From Achromobacter aloeverae (lineage in GTDB: Bacteria > Pseudomonadota > Gammaproteobacteria > Burkholderiales > Burkholderiaceae_B), in NCBI RefSeq assembly GCF_004121055.1, contig NZ_PYAL01000005.1:372001-436000 (forward strand): a stretch of 64,000 bases of DNA, in the 5' to 3' direction. Shown one piece after another: positions 16,473 through 25,280 of the stretch. Numbering within the stretch: the stretch's first letter is position 1; the number at the start of each line of letters is the position of its first letter. The notes under the pieces were generated by a model that saw nothing but the letters and a program-made list of their open reading frames with translations, did no database searches and had not been told where the DNA came from. The position numbers were made by a program, and so were the translations under genes.

Positions 16473-18041
16473 ATGTCGTTGTCTCGTTTCAAGCAGGCCG
16501 CTTTGTTCACCGCCCTGATGGGGGTGTCCTCGCTGGGTCCGGTCGCGGGCCAGGCCCATGCCGCCCAGGTGCTCAACGTGGGCATGGCGGCTTCCGATCT
16601 GGCAACGCTGGATCCCTACCGTGCCTCGGCCACGCAGGAAAAGATCCTGATGCCATGGATCTACAACGGCCTGACCCGGTTCAAGCCGGGCTCGGTATCG
16701 CTGGAAGACATTGAGCCGGACCTGGCGCGGAGATGGGAAGCGTCCGCCGACAAGAAGGTCTGGACGTTCACGCTGCGCGACGACGTCCAGTTCCAGGCCG
16801 GTTTCGGCAAGATGGGCGCCGACGACGTGGTTTTCTCGCTGGACCGCGCCCGCGATGCCAAGACGTCCACCTTCGCGGCCGACTTCAGCAATATCGACAA
16901 GGTCGAGGCTGTCGACCCGCATACCGTGCGCATTACCCTGAAATCCCCATCGGCCGACCTGCCTTATCTGCTGGTCGGCTACCAGGGCGGCTTCATCGTC
17001 AGCAAGAAGGCGGTCGAGCAGCGCGGCGACAATTTCCGACTGCAGCCGGTAGGCACCGGTCCCTTTGAATTCGAGGGTTACCAGGCCAGCCAGTCTGTCA
17101 CGCTGAAGGCCAACAGGCAGTACTTCCGCGGCGCGCCAAAAATCGACCAGATCGTGTTCCGGTACATCCGTTCGGACGCCAGCCGCGACCTTGCCTACGA
17201 ATCGGGCGAACTGGACCTGGTCTATGGCCGCCAGGACCAGCGCTGGGCCGAGCGCATGAAGGACCGCGCCGACACCAAGCTGGATATCATCGAGCCGGCC
17301 TACCAGGGGTTGGCGTACCTGAACACGTCGCGCAAGCCGTTCAATGACCTGCGCGTGCGCCAGGCCGTGGCCTATGCCATCGACCCGGCCCGCATCGTCG
17401 CCTACAAGGGCAAGCTGGTCGCGGCCGAATCGCCGACGGTGATTCCCAAGGCCACCCTGGGCGCGGACCTGGATGCCAAGCTGCCGCCGCCGGACGTCGA
17501 GAAGGCGAAGGCGCTGCTCAAGGAGGCCGGCTATGCCAACGGGCTCACCTTCAAGGTGATCCAGACGCAGAACGCGGCCACCCTGGGGCCGGCGCAGATC
17601 ATGCAGGCCCAGTTGAAGAAGGCCGACATCAACATGGACATGGACGTGGTGGAGCATGCGACCTATCACCAGCAGATCCGCAAGGACCTGAGCGACCTGG
17701 TCATCTATGCGTCCTCGCGCTTCCCCATCGCGGACAACTACCTGAAGGAGTTCTACCTCTCCAGCGCCAGCCCGGGCCAGCCCGGCGCCGCCGCCAATTT
17801 CTCGCACTGCGATGCCGCCGACGCCGAGATCAAGGCCGCCGCGCTGGAACTGGATCTGGCCAAGCGCAAGGAACTCTGGAGAAAAGCGCAGGAAAAGATC
17901 GTTGCCGCCGTCTGCGCGATTCCGCTATTCGAGCAGAAGATCGTCTGGGCAAGCCGCAATACGCTGGACTACGGCTATGACCTGCAGGGCTCGTTGTCCT
18001 ACGGTCCGCTGATCACCGAGAAGACGTCGCTGAAGAAGTAA
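16473..18041 (+). CDS. Periplasmic substrate-binding protein of the peptide/opine transporter (SBP family 5)
   Basis: Delivers the solute to the DppBCDF-like permease. A 522-residue protein with a Sec signal peptide (MSLSRFKQAALFTALMG, cleavage after AHA near residue 30). The mature start VLNVGMAASDLATLDPYRAS and the segments VWTFTLRDDVQFQAG and QAVAYAIDPARIV are SBP_bac_5 hallmarks. There is no lipobox cysteine, so it is soluble. The family covers dipeptides, oligopeptides, nickel chelates and opines, and sequence alone does not tell which. A strong AAGGGGAAG precedes the ATG. It is followed 15 nt later by the GlpD-like gene. Confidence 0.92.
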   Translation: MSLSRFKQAALFTALMGVSSLGPVAGQAHAAQVLNVGMAASDLATLDPYRASATQEKILMPWIYNGLTRFKPGSVSLEDIEPDLARRWEASADKKVWTFTLRDDVQFQAGFGKMGADDVVFSLDRARDAKTSTFAADFSNIDKVEAVDPHTVRITLKSPSADLPYLLVGYQGGFIVSKKAVEQRGDNFRLQPVGTGPFEFEGYQASQSVTLKANRQYFRGAPKIDQIVFRYIRSDASRDLAYESGELDLVYGRQDQRWAERMKDRADTKLDIIEPAYQGLAYLNTSRKPFNDLRVRQAVAYAIDPARIVAYKGKLVAAESPTVIPKATLGADLDAKLPPPDVEKAKALLKEAGYANGLTFKVIQTQNAATLGPAQIMQAQLKKADINMDMDVVEHATYHQQIRKDLSDLVIYASSRFPIADNYLKEFYLSSASPGQPGAAANFSHCDAADAEIKAAALELDLAKRKELWRKAQEKIVAAVCAIPLFEQKIVWASRNTLDYGYDLQGSLSYGPLITEKTSLKK

Positions 18042-18056
18042 GGAAGGACTGTCATC

Positions 18057-19541
18057 ATGCGCCCCACGCTCCCGTCCCTGGACGGACGCGAATTCGATAT
18101 CGCCATCATCGGCGCCGGCATCAATGGCGCCGCTGCCGCCCAGGCGGCAGTGGCCGCGGGCTATCGTGTCCTCATCGTCGACAAGGGCGACTATGGCGCC
18201 GGCTCCAGCGCACGGTCCAGCCGCCTGCTGCACTGTGGCCTGCGCTACCTGATGCCGGGCGGACCGGTTACCACATGGTTGAAGCACCCTGGCCGCTTCC
18301 TCGATGCCGTCAAGACCATCAAGCGCTCGATGGCGGTGCGCAGCGAGCTGGTGCGGGGGCACAAGGCGGGACTGAAGCCGTTGCGCATGCATTACCCGTT
18401 GTTCACCGACGGTCCCTACAAGCCCTGGATGGTGGACGTGGCTTTCGGCATCCTCGGCGCGGTCTCCGACGGCAAGGTGGCGCTGGACTACAAGCGCAGC
18501 AGCGCCGCGCAGGCCCGCGCGAGCAATCCCTTCCTGTCCTTCCTGGCGCGGCCGGAGCGCATCGCCAGTATCGCGTCGTACACGGAATATCAGTTCGATT
18601 GGCCGGAACGGGTGGTGGCGGACCTGGTATTCGAAGCTGAGCGCCTGGGCGCGACGGCACGCAACTACACGCCTGCCACGTCGCTGGCTTTCGAAGACAA
18701 CGGCTGGACCGTGGGCTTGAGCGATGCCATGGACGGAGGCGCCGCGCGCGTCCGTGCGCGTAGCGTGCTGAACCTGGGCGGGGCCTGGGTCGACAAGGTC
18801 AACGCGTTGAATGGGCAGCCCGTTACGCGCAAGGTCACCGGCACCAAGGGCGCGCATCTGGTGTTCCGCCTGCCCGCCGCCTGCCGCGGCCAGGGCTTCG
18901 CGGCCATGTCCAGCAAGAACCGGCCCTTCTATTGCATGCCGTGGCGCGACCTGCATTTCTTCGGTCCGACAGAGACCCTGTATGAGGGCGATCTGGACGA
19001 TGTCTATTGCGACGCCGATGACGTGGCTTTCCTGCTGGGCGAAGTGAACCATCTGTTCCCGGCCTTGGGGCTGGGCCGCAAGGATATCGTTTCGACCTGG
19101 GCCGGCGTGCGTCCCCTGACCTACGATGCCGCCTTGCCGATGGGGCATCGATCACGCCGAATCTACGACATGGCGGCCGAAGGCATGCCCGGCGCGTATG
19201 CGCTGACCAACGGCTCGCTGGGCGCGCACCGCAAGACCGGCGAAGACCTGGTGGCGGCGCTGGCCGCCCGGCTGGGGCCCGGTTCCGCCAGCGGCGCCCC
19301 CGTGCCTGGTGTCCAGGCCCCGGCTTCATCGGCCGGAGATCCGCTGGCGCAGCATGTCGTCACGTTGGAGGATCAGCTGGCGCGGCGCGTCGGCCGGGTC
19401 TGGGACGCCGACCGCGGCCTGGACGATGCGGCCGCGACGGCCGTACGCCTGGCCGGCCACCTGGGCTGGTCGCAAGAGAAAACCGATGCCGAACTGGATG
19501 CGTTCAAGCGGCTGGTCGAGCATTTCTATGGCGTGCGCTGA
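18057..19541 (+). CDS. GlpD-like FAD-dependent oxidoreductase
   Basis: A 494-residue flavoprotein. The N-terminal Rossmann motif GAGINGAAAAQAAVAAG (residues 21-37) and the downstream SSARSSRLLHCGLRYL resemble membrane-associated glycerol-3-phosphate dehydrogenase, as do ETLYEGDLDDVYCDADD and TWAGVRPLTYD. It differs from GlpD in a Cys after the conserved His and in an Ala/Pro-rich insertion near 405-425. It may oxidise a hydroxyl or phosphorylated side chain of the imported solute and feed electrons to quinone; this is inference. AAGGA precedes the ATG. Part of the plus-strand oxidase operon. Confidence 0.83.
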   Translation: MRPTLPSLDGREFDIAIIGAGINGAAAAQAAVAAGYRVLIVDKGDYGAGSSARSSRLLHCGLRYLMPGGPVTTWLKHPGRFLDAVKTIKRSMAVRSELVRGHKAGLKPLRMHYPLFTDGPYKPWMVDVAFGILGAVSDGKVALDYKRSSAAQARASNPFLSFLARPERIASIASYTEYQFDWPERVVADLVFEAERLGATARNYTPATSLAFEDNGWTVGLSDAMDGGAARVRARSVLNLGGAWVDKVNALNGQPVTRKVTGTKGAHLVFRLPAACRGQGFAAMSSKNRPFYCMPWRDLHFFGPTETLYEGDLDDVYCDADDVAFLLGEVNHLFPALGLGRKDIVSTWAGVRPLTYDAALPMGHRSRRIYDMAAEGMPGAYALTNGSLGAHRKTGEDLVAALAARLGPGSASGAPVPGVQAPASSAGDPLAQHVVTLEDQLARRVGRVWDADRGLDDAAATAVRLAGHLGWSQEKTDAELDAFKRLVEHFYGVR

Positions 19542-19556
19542 ATCCGTGTGGCCAGC

Positions 19557-19931
19557 ATGACTGCCTTTCCCCCGCCGCTGCTGATGCGCGTCGGCATGCC
19601 GGTGGGCGCCGACGGTGATGTGTCCTTTCATCTGAACGGCATGCCCTGTACGGCCCGACGCGGCGACACCGTGCTGACCGCCATCCTGTTGCAGGGCGAT
19701 CGCCTGCGCGCATCGCCCTTCAGCCTCGCGCCGCGCGCCGGGTTCTGCCTGATGGGGGCTTGCCAGGACTGCTGGGTCCAGTGCGCCGACGGTAGCCGCG
19801 TACGTGCCTGCACCACGTTGGTCGAGGCCGGCATGGCCTTGCTTTGCCCGCTTCCGCCGACGCCGACGCCGGCCGTGCGGGCGGGCACGGACGCTGTTCC
19901 AGGGGACGTGCCTCCAGGGGACGTGCCATGA
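19557..19931 (+). CDS. Small [2Fe-2S] protein (HcnA / opine-oxidase gamma type)
   Basis: A 124-residue electron-transfer subunit. A ferredoxin-like domain is marked by NGMPCTARRGDTVLTAILLQG, the cluster loop GFCLMGACQDCWV and a final Cys in VRACTT. This is the small subunit of three-part amine dehydrogenases such as hydrogen cyanide synthase, opine oxidases and proline or hydroxyproline dehydrogenases. A GTG at 19548 is an alternative start; neither has a clear Shine-Dalgarno. Its stop overlaps the start of the HcnB-like gene (ATGA). The C-terminal 30 residues are Pro-rich, with a short repeated GDVPPGDVP end. Confidence 0.85.
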   Translation: MTAFPPPLLMRVGMPVGADGDVSFHLNGMPCTARRGDTVLTAILLQGDRLRASPFSLAPRAGFCLMGACQDCWVQCADGSRVRACTTLVEAGMALLCPLPPTPTPAVRAGTDAVPGDVPPGDVP

Positions 19932-21427
19932 GTGATTGGCGTCCTGTCATCGTGGGCGCCGGCCCGGCTGGCGTGCGCGCCGCGCAGACGCTGTTGCGCC
20001 ACGGCGTGCGGCCCGTCGTGATCGACGAGGGCGAGCGCGCCGGCGGCCAGATCTATCGCCGCCCGCCCAGGGGCCGCGAGGTATTGCCCCGCAAGCGCTA
20101 CGGTTTCGAATGGCGCCGCGCCGTGGCGCTGCACGAGGCGGGCGATGCCGTGGCGGCGCAAGCGGATTACCGTGCAAGGACGCTGGTATGGAATGGCGTT
20201 GGAACGCCAGGCGGCGACTACCTGGTGGCCGACCCGCCGCGGCCCGGCCACCCGCGGTCCGCCATGCCGGCGCCGGGAACAACCTCGCCGCGCGGCGGTG
20301 TCCTCGATCTTTTTCAGGAAGGCCGCGTCGTCGAGCTTTCCTACGAGAGCCTGTTGATCGCCACCGGCGCGACCGACCGCGTATTGCCCTTCGATGGGTG
20401 GACGCGGCCCGGCGTCTACACGCTCGGCGGCGCGCAGGTCGCGCTCAAGTACCAGGACACCCTGCTGGGCCCGCGCATCGTGTTTGCCGGCACCGGTCCG
20501 CTGCTTTACCTGGTCGCCTATCAATACGCCAAGGCCGGCGCGATGGTGGCGGCGGTACTGGACACCACACCGCTGTCCACGCAGGTCCAGGCATTGCCTG
20601 GCATGATGGCGCGTCCCTCCCTCCTGGCGAAAGGCGTCTACTACACCGCCTGGCTGCGCGCCCATGGGGTTCCCATCCATCACGGTGTGCGCCTGGGCGC
20701 CGCGCTGGGCGAGCCGCGCGTGACGGGCCTGCGCTACGCGGCAGATGGCCGGATGCGGGAAATCCCATGCGACGCACTGGCCGTCGGTTTCGGCCTGCGC
20801 TCCGAGACCCAGCTTGCCGACCTGCTGGATTGCGCCTTCCACTTCGACGCGCTCAACCGGGCATGGTTGCCGGTCCTCGATGCCGAAGGCCGTAGTTCGG
20901 TCGACGGCGTCTACCTGGCCGGCGACGGCGCCGGCATCGGCGGCGCGGATCACGCGGAGTGGGCGGGCGAGCTTGCCGCGCTGGCCATGCTGTCGGATCG
21001 CGGCGTCAGGGTGGACGCCGCGAGACAGCGCTGGCTGAGGCGCCGGCTCGATCGTTCACGCCGTTTCCGCCGGGCACTGGAGCAGGCGTTCCCCTTGCCG
21101 GACACGCCTGCCATGCTGGCGGATGATGTCCTCCTGTGCCGTTGCGAAGAGATATCCGTCGTCGAGGCGCGGGCTGCCGCGCAGGCCTGCGGCATCCAGG
21201 AAATGAATCGCCTGAAGGCCTTGTCTCGTGTCGGCATGGGGCTGTGCCAGGGCCGCATGTGCCAGGTGGGCGCCGCTGAATTTTTGTCCCATGCCTGTTC
21301 CCGCGGCATCGGGCAGGTCGGACGGCTGCGCGCGCAGGCGCCCATCAAGCCGCTGCCGCTGGGCTGCCTGCACGCAGGCCAGCACACCGGCCCATGCCCC
21401 GGCCCATCCGCAGGCAGGCCCTCGTGA
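19928..21427 (+). CDS. NAD(P)/FAD-dependent oxidoreductase with BFD-like [2Fe-2S] domain (HcnB / OoxA type)
   Basis: The 499-residue alpha subunit of the oxidase complex. GAGPAGVRAAQTLLRHG near residues 10-26 is the FAD Rossmann motif, and a second nucleotide fold follows near 175 (ALKYQDTLLGPRIVFAGTGP). The C-terminus carries a BFD-like cluster-binding domain, LLCRCEEISVVEARAA with a downstream GLCQGRMC pair. In HcnB, OoxA and LhpB homologues this chain passes electrons between the amine-oxidising subunit and the respiratory chain. The start codon overlaps the stop of the [2Fe-2S] gene, and the stop overlaps the next start (GTGA), showing translational coupling. Confidence 0.9.
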   Translation: MSDWRPVIVGAGPAGVRAAQTLLRHGVRPVVIDEGERAGGQIYRRPPRGREVLPRKRYGFEWRRAVALHEAGDAVAAQADYRARTLVWNGVGTPGGDYLVADPPRPGHPRSAMPAPGTTSPRGGVLDLFQEGRVVELSYESLLIATGATDRVLPFDGWTRPGVYTLGGAQVALKYQDTLLGPRIVFAGTGPLLYLVAYQYAKAGAMVAAVLDTTPLSTQVQALPGMMARPSLLAKGVYYTAWLRAHGVPIHHGVRLGAALGEPRVTGLRYAADGRMREIPCDALAVGFGLRSETQLADLLDCAFHFDALNRAWLPVLDAEGRSSVDGVYLAGDGAGIGGADHAEWAGELAALAMLSDRGVRVDAARQRWLRRRLDRSRRFRRALEQAFPLPDTPAMLADDVLLCRCEEISVVEARAAAQACGIQEMNRLKALSRVGMGLCQGRMCQVGAAEFLSHACSRGIGQVGRLRAQAPIKPLPLGCLHAGQHTGPCPGPSAGRPS

Positions 21428-22563
21428 CGAAGCCCATCGTGACCGACGTCGCCGTCATCGGCGCCGGCCTGATCGGCGCCGGCGCCGCGCTGGCCTTGCG
21501 CCGCGCCGGCTTCCAGGTTGTCCTGGTCGACCGCGACGTCGCCGGGGCCAAGGCCAGCGGCGTGAATTTCGGTGGCGTGCGCCGGCAGGGCCGGGGGCTG
21601 GCGCAACTGCCGCTGGCGCAACGGGCGCACCGGATCTGGCCGCGCTTGCGCGAACTGATCGGCACCGACGGCGAATACGTCCGCTCGGGCCATCTGAAGG
21701 TCGCGCGCACGACGGCCGACCTGGACGCCCTGCGCGCCTACAAGGAAAGAACGGCGGCCTTCGACCTCGGCCTGGAAATCATCGAGGGCCGCGAGTTTCG
21801 CCGCCGCTTCCCGGCCTTCGGGCCGGACATCATCGGTGGCTCATTTTGTCCCGAGGACGGGCAGGCCAATCCGCGCCTGGTGGCGCCTGCCTATGGTCAT
21901 GCCGCCGCGCGCGCCGGCGCCCGGCTGCTCCAGGGCGGCCGTGTGCTTGGCGCGTCCGCGCTCGGCGAGCGCTTTCTCATCGATATCGAAGGCGGCACGC
22001 AGGTGGTGGCGGACTATGTCGTCAACGCCGCCGGCTCCTGGGGCGGCGAGGTCGCCGCCTGGTTCGGCGACCGCGTGCCCCTGGTCGTCAAGTTTCCCAC
22101 CATGGCGGTGACCGAACCCTTGCCGCCCCTGGTGTCGGTGTCCATCGGCGTGGAGGGCGGCGGCTTCTACGGCCGCCAGGTGGCCCGCGGCAACGTCGTG
22201 ATGGGAGGCGGCTTCGGCGACGCCTTGCCGGACGACCGTTCGCGGCCCGGCCGCCCGGCCATGGACGCATTGGCGCGCAATGCGCCGCAAGTGCTCCCGG
22301 CGCTGGCGCGGGCGCACATCATCCGCTTCTGGTCCGGTCGCGAAGGTTATTTCGCGGACAAGAATCCGGCCGTCGGTTTCAGTCCGCACGCGCCGCGCCT
22401 GCTGCATGCCTTTGGCTTCTCCGGCGCCGGCTTCCAGATTTCTCCCGCCGTGGGCGAGATGCTGGCCGAAATGATCCGGGGCCTGCCGTGTCCCGAGTAC
22501 ACCAACGCCTTCGCCGTCGATCGTTTCGCGACGGCGCCCCCTGCCACAGGAGATACCGCATGA
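21424..22563 (+). CDS. DAO-family FAD oxidoreductase (HcnC / OoxB type)
   Basis: A 379-residue D-amino-acid-oxidase-fold protein, the probable catalytic subunit that oxidises the C-N bond of an amino acid or opine. It has the Rossmann motif GAGLIGAGAALALRRAGF near residues 12-29, a conserved FWSGREGYFADKNPAVGFSP segment and C-terminal GFSGAGFQISPAVGE. The start is a GTG at 21424 overlapping the previous stop; an ATG at 21394 also exists in frame. Together with the two preceding genes it makes a complete HcnABC/opine-oxidase-like set. The substrate is not deducible from sequence alone. Confidence 0.9.
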   Translation: MTKPIVTDVAVIGAGLIGAGAALALRRAGFQVVLVDRDVAGAKASGVNFGGVRRQGRGLAQLPLAQRAHRIWPRLRELIGTDGEYVRSGHLKVARTTADLDALRAYKERTAAFDLGLEIIEGREFRRRFPAFGPDIIGGSFCPEDGQANPRLVAPAYGHAAARAGARLLQGGRVLGASALGERFLIDIEGGTQVVADYVVNAAGSWGGEVAAWFGDRVPLVVKFPTMAVTEPLPPLVSVSIGVEGGGFYGRQVARGNVVMGGGFGDALPDDRSRPGRPAMDALARNAPQVLPALARAHIIRFWSGREGYFADKNPAVGFSPHAPRLLHAFGFSGAGFQISPAVGEMLAEMIRGLPCPEYTNAFAVDRFATAPPATGDTA

Positions 22564-23480
22564 GTCTGGTGCTGATACGCAAGACCGCGCCCACCGAAGC
22601 CTGGCTCGCCGCCCTGCGCGATGCCTGTCCCGGCCTCGACGTGCGCGTATGGCCCGATACCGGCCCGGTGGAGGACGTGGAGTTCGTCCTGACGTGGGCC
22701 GCCGATCCGGGTGTGATCGCGGGCTTTCCCAATCTGCGCGCCATCTTCTCCCTGGGCGCGGGCGTCGACCATATCCTCAAGGACAGCACGGTGCCGGCGG
22801 CGCTGCCGGTCGCGCGCATGGTCGACAGTTCGCTGACGATGGGCATGGTGCAGTACGTGACAATGGCGGCGCTGCAATACCGCCGTGGCTGGGAGGCGAT
22901 GCGCGCGAGCCAGCGCGAGGGGCAATGGCGCCGTCCCGAATTGGGCGGCGCGCGCGTGGGCATCCTGGGCCTGGGTGAACTGGGCGGCGCCTGCGGCAAG
23001 GCCCTCGCCGCGCTGGGCTTCGAGGTGGCGGGCTGGAGCCGTAGCGCCAAGGATATCGCGGGCATCCGGGCGTACACGGGGCAGGACCAGCTGGCCGGTT
23101 TTCTTGCGCGCAGCGACGTGCTGGTCTGCCTGCTGCCCTTGACGGCGGAGCTGGAGAACTTCCTGAACCGTGCAACGTTCGATCAACTGCCGCGTGGCGC
23201 ATATCTGGTGCATGCCGGACGGGGCGAACACCTGGTCGAGGCAGACCTGCTCGACGCCCTCGATCGCGGCCAGCTGAGCGGCGCGGTGCTGGACGTCTTT
23301 CGCCATGAGCCCTTGCCTGGCGGCCATCCGTTCTGGGCACGCGAGGACATCATCATCACGCCGCACAACGCCAGCCAGACACATCCCGCGACCGCCGCCG
23401 CGCACGTGGCGGCCAACGTCGCGCGGGCGCGGGCAGGGCAGGCGTTGATCGGCCAGGTCGACCGCGCACAGGGCTATTGA
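22560..23480 (+). CDS. GhrA-like 2-hydroxyacid dehydrogenase (glyoxylate/hydroxypyruvate reductase)
   Basis: Reduces glyoxylate, hydroxypyruvate or a related 2-keto acid with NAD(P)H. The 306-residue protein shows GVDHILKD, a dinucleotide-binding motif GLGELGGACGKALAALGF near 137-154, the Arg-containing YLVHAGRGEHLVE, Glu in RHEPLPGGHPFW and the catalytic His in IITPHNAS. It overlaps the HcnC-like gene (ATGA) and ends the operon. Its presence suggests that the oxidase releases a 2-keto acid which is reduced here; that is inference. The gene converges on the Bug-protein gene 72 nt away. Confidence 0.9.
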   Translation: MSLVLIRKTAPTEAWLAALRDACPGLDVRVWPDTGPVEDVEFVLTWAADPGVIAGFPNLRAIFSLGAGVDHILKDSTVPAALPVARMVDSSLTMGMVQYVTMAALQYRRGWEAMRASQREGQWRRPELGGARVGILGLGELGGACGKALAALGFEVAGWSRSAKDIAGIRAYTGQDQLAGFLARSDVLVCLLPLTAELENFLNRATFDQLPRGAYLVHAGRGEHLVEADLLDALDRGQLSGAVLDVFRHEPLPGGHPFWAREDIIITPHNASQTHPATAAAHVAANVARARAGQALIGQVDRAQGY

Positions 23481-23552
23481 GCGGCGCCGCGGGGCGGGCT
23501 GGTGACGCGCTGGCGACACGCGCGGGCGTTCGATGGGCGGGATGACGCCCGA

Positions 23553-24557
23553 TCAGTTGTCAGCGGCGTGCGACTGCTTCACCAGCTGCCTCCACTTCGC
23601 CGATTCGCTCGACAGAAAGCCGCCGAGTTGCGCGGTGGTCATGTCCATGGGAACCAGTCCCAGGCCGTTCAATCTGGTGCGCACGTCCGGCGTGGCGATT
23701 ATCTTGCGCATTTCGGCGCGCAGCCGGTCGACGATGGGCTGGGGCGTGCCGGCGGGGGCCATGAGGATGATCCAGCCCTGCAGATTGAAATCCTTCAAGC
23801 CCTGCTCCTGCAGGGTAGGAACGTCGGGCAGGGAAGGAATGCGCGTGTTCGCGCTGACGCCTAGCGGCTTCACCACATCCTTGGCGAGCAGCCCCGCCAC
23901 CACGGGGACGTTGTCGGAGATGAAATCGACCTGGCCGCCGACCAGGTCGGTGGCGGTCTGCACCCCACCTCGGTAAGGGATATGCGTGGCGGTGATGCCC
24001 GCCTGTTCCAGCATCGCCGAGATGACCAGGTGCGGCGTCGTGCCCACGCCGGACGAACCGTACTTCAGGTGTACGCCGGGCCGCTTCGCGTACGCCAGCA
24101 TTTCCTGGAACGTGGACGCCGGAAAGGATTTGCGCACCACCAGTACCTGCGGCGCCCAGGCGACCGCCCCCACGGGCACGAAATCCTTGGCCGGGTCATA
24201 GCCCAGCGTGCCGGGATGCAGCCATTGCCCGATGGACATGGGGCCCGTCGATCCCATGGCCAGCGTGTAGCCGTCCGCCGGCGCCTTGGCCGCATAGGCG
24301 GTCCCGATCGCGCCGCCGGCGCCGGTGCGGTTTTCCACCAGGACGGTCTGGCGCAGGCTGCCGCTGAGCTGTTCCGCGACCAGCCGCATGGAGACATCCG
24401 ACGAGTTGCCCGGCGGGAAGGGCACGATGATGCGGATGGGATGATCGGGCCAACCCTGCTGCGCGGTCGCCGCGAGCGGAAGGGCCGCGGCGGCGCCGCA
24501 AAGGGCCAGTAATACCAGGTGTTTCCTGCATGCCTGCATGGTCCGCATGGTTTTCAT
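23553..24557 (-). CDS. Bug-family tripartite tricarboxylate transporter receptor protein
   Basis: A 334-residue periplasmic binding protein. The signal peptide runs from MKTMRTMQACRKHL to AATA near residue 32. The mature start WPDHPIRIIVPFPPGNSSDV and GGAIGTAYAAKAPADGYTL are Bug hallmarks that bind carboxylate groups. No TctB or TctA membrane subunit is nearby, as is usual for this very large family in Bordetella. The start is the ATG at 24557 after GGGGAG. It is the last gene of a minus-strand set (dioxygenase, LysR, amidase, RraA, Bug), so its ligand may be the substrate of those enzymes. Confidence 0.92.
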   Translation of the reverse strand: MKTMRTMQACRKHLVLLALCGAAAALPLAATAQQGWPDHPIRIIVPFPPGNSSDVSMRLVAEQLSGSLRQTVLVENRTGAGGAIGTAYAAKAPADGYTLAMGSTGPMSIGQWLHPGTLGYDPAKDFVPVGAVAWAPQVLVVRKSFPASTFQEMLAYAKRPGVHLKYGSSGVGTTPHLVISAMLEQAGITATHIPYRGGVQTATDLVGGQVDFISDNVPVVAGLLAKDVVKPLGVSANTRIPSLPDVPTLQEQGLKDFNLQGWIILMAPAGTPQPIVDRLRAEMRKIIATPDVRTRLNGLGLVPMDMTTAQLGGFLSSESAKWRQLVKQSHAADN

Positions 24558-24601
24558 GAGACTCCCCTTGATAGGCTTGCGCGTGCCGTTCGGCCAGTCG
24601 C

Positions 24602-25279
24602 TCAAGCGTCCCGCGCATCCCGCGCGACGTGCGCGCTGGCGCCGGACAATTCACCCAGCAGGGCGGTGCCCGCCGCGATCTTTTCCGCGTTGGCGCGCTG
24701 CCGCGCCTGTTTCGCCTTGGCCATCGCGGCGACTTCCGCGACTTCCCAGGGCGGCAGCACCAATACCCCGTTCTCGTCGGCCAGGATGACGTCGCCCGGA
24801 TTGACGACCACGCCGCCGCAGGACACCGGCATGTTCAACATGCCGGCCAGGTCATAGATGCGCGTGGTGATGGGCGAGATGCCGCGGCACCATACGGGCA
24901 TGCCGAAGGCGGCGATTTCCCCTGGGTCCGTGCAGACGCCGTCGACCACGGCGCCGGCCGCCCCGGCCTCGCTGGCCTGCTGCGTCACGCCGCCGCCCCA
25001 ACAGGCGTGCTTGCGGTCGCCCAGGCGGTCGATGACCACCACATCGCCGGGCCGCAGCAGGCCCAGCGCGTGGTGCAGCAGGGTGGAATCCTGCGCCGGC
25101 AGCGCCAGGGTGACCGCCCGCCCGATGACGCGGGCGGGCGTGCCCAGGGCCTGGATCGCCGGGTCCATGAAGCCCCAATGGCGGAAGTGTCCGACCGTCG
25201 CCGTCTCGACCCCGTCGAGCAGTTGGAGTATTTCCGGGTCCAGGGCGGCGGGGGCGGGACCTATCGCATATTTCTTCAT
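24602..25279 (-). CDS. RraA-family protein (4-hydroxy-4-methyl-2-oxoglutarate aldolase type)
   Basis: A 225-residue member of the RraA/HMG-aldolase fold. The conserved centre GDVVVIDRLGDRKHACWGGG near 91-110, then AAGAVVDGVCTDPGEI and the metal-site region MPVSCGGVVVNPGDVILADENGV match class II pyruvate aldolases acting on 4-carboxy-4-hydroxy-2-oxoadipate-like compounds, as well as non-catalytic relatives. Placed between an amidase gene (1 nt gap) and a Bug gene, it more likely acts in catabolism than as the RNase E inhibitor RraA. The substrate remains open. Confidence 0.85.
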   Translation of the reverse strand: MKKYAIGPAPAALDPEILQLLDGVETATVGHFRHWGFMDPAIQALGTPARVIGRAVTLALPAQDSTLLHHALGLLRPGDVVVIDRLGDRKHACWGGGVTQQASEAGAAGAVVDGVCTDPGEIAAFGMPVWCRGISPITTRIYDLAGMLNMPVSCGGVVVNPGDVILADENGVLVLPPWEVAEVAAMAKAKQARQRANAEKIAAGTALLGELSGASAHVARDARDA

Positions 25280-25280
25280 G

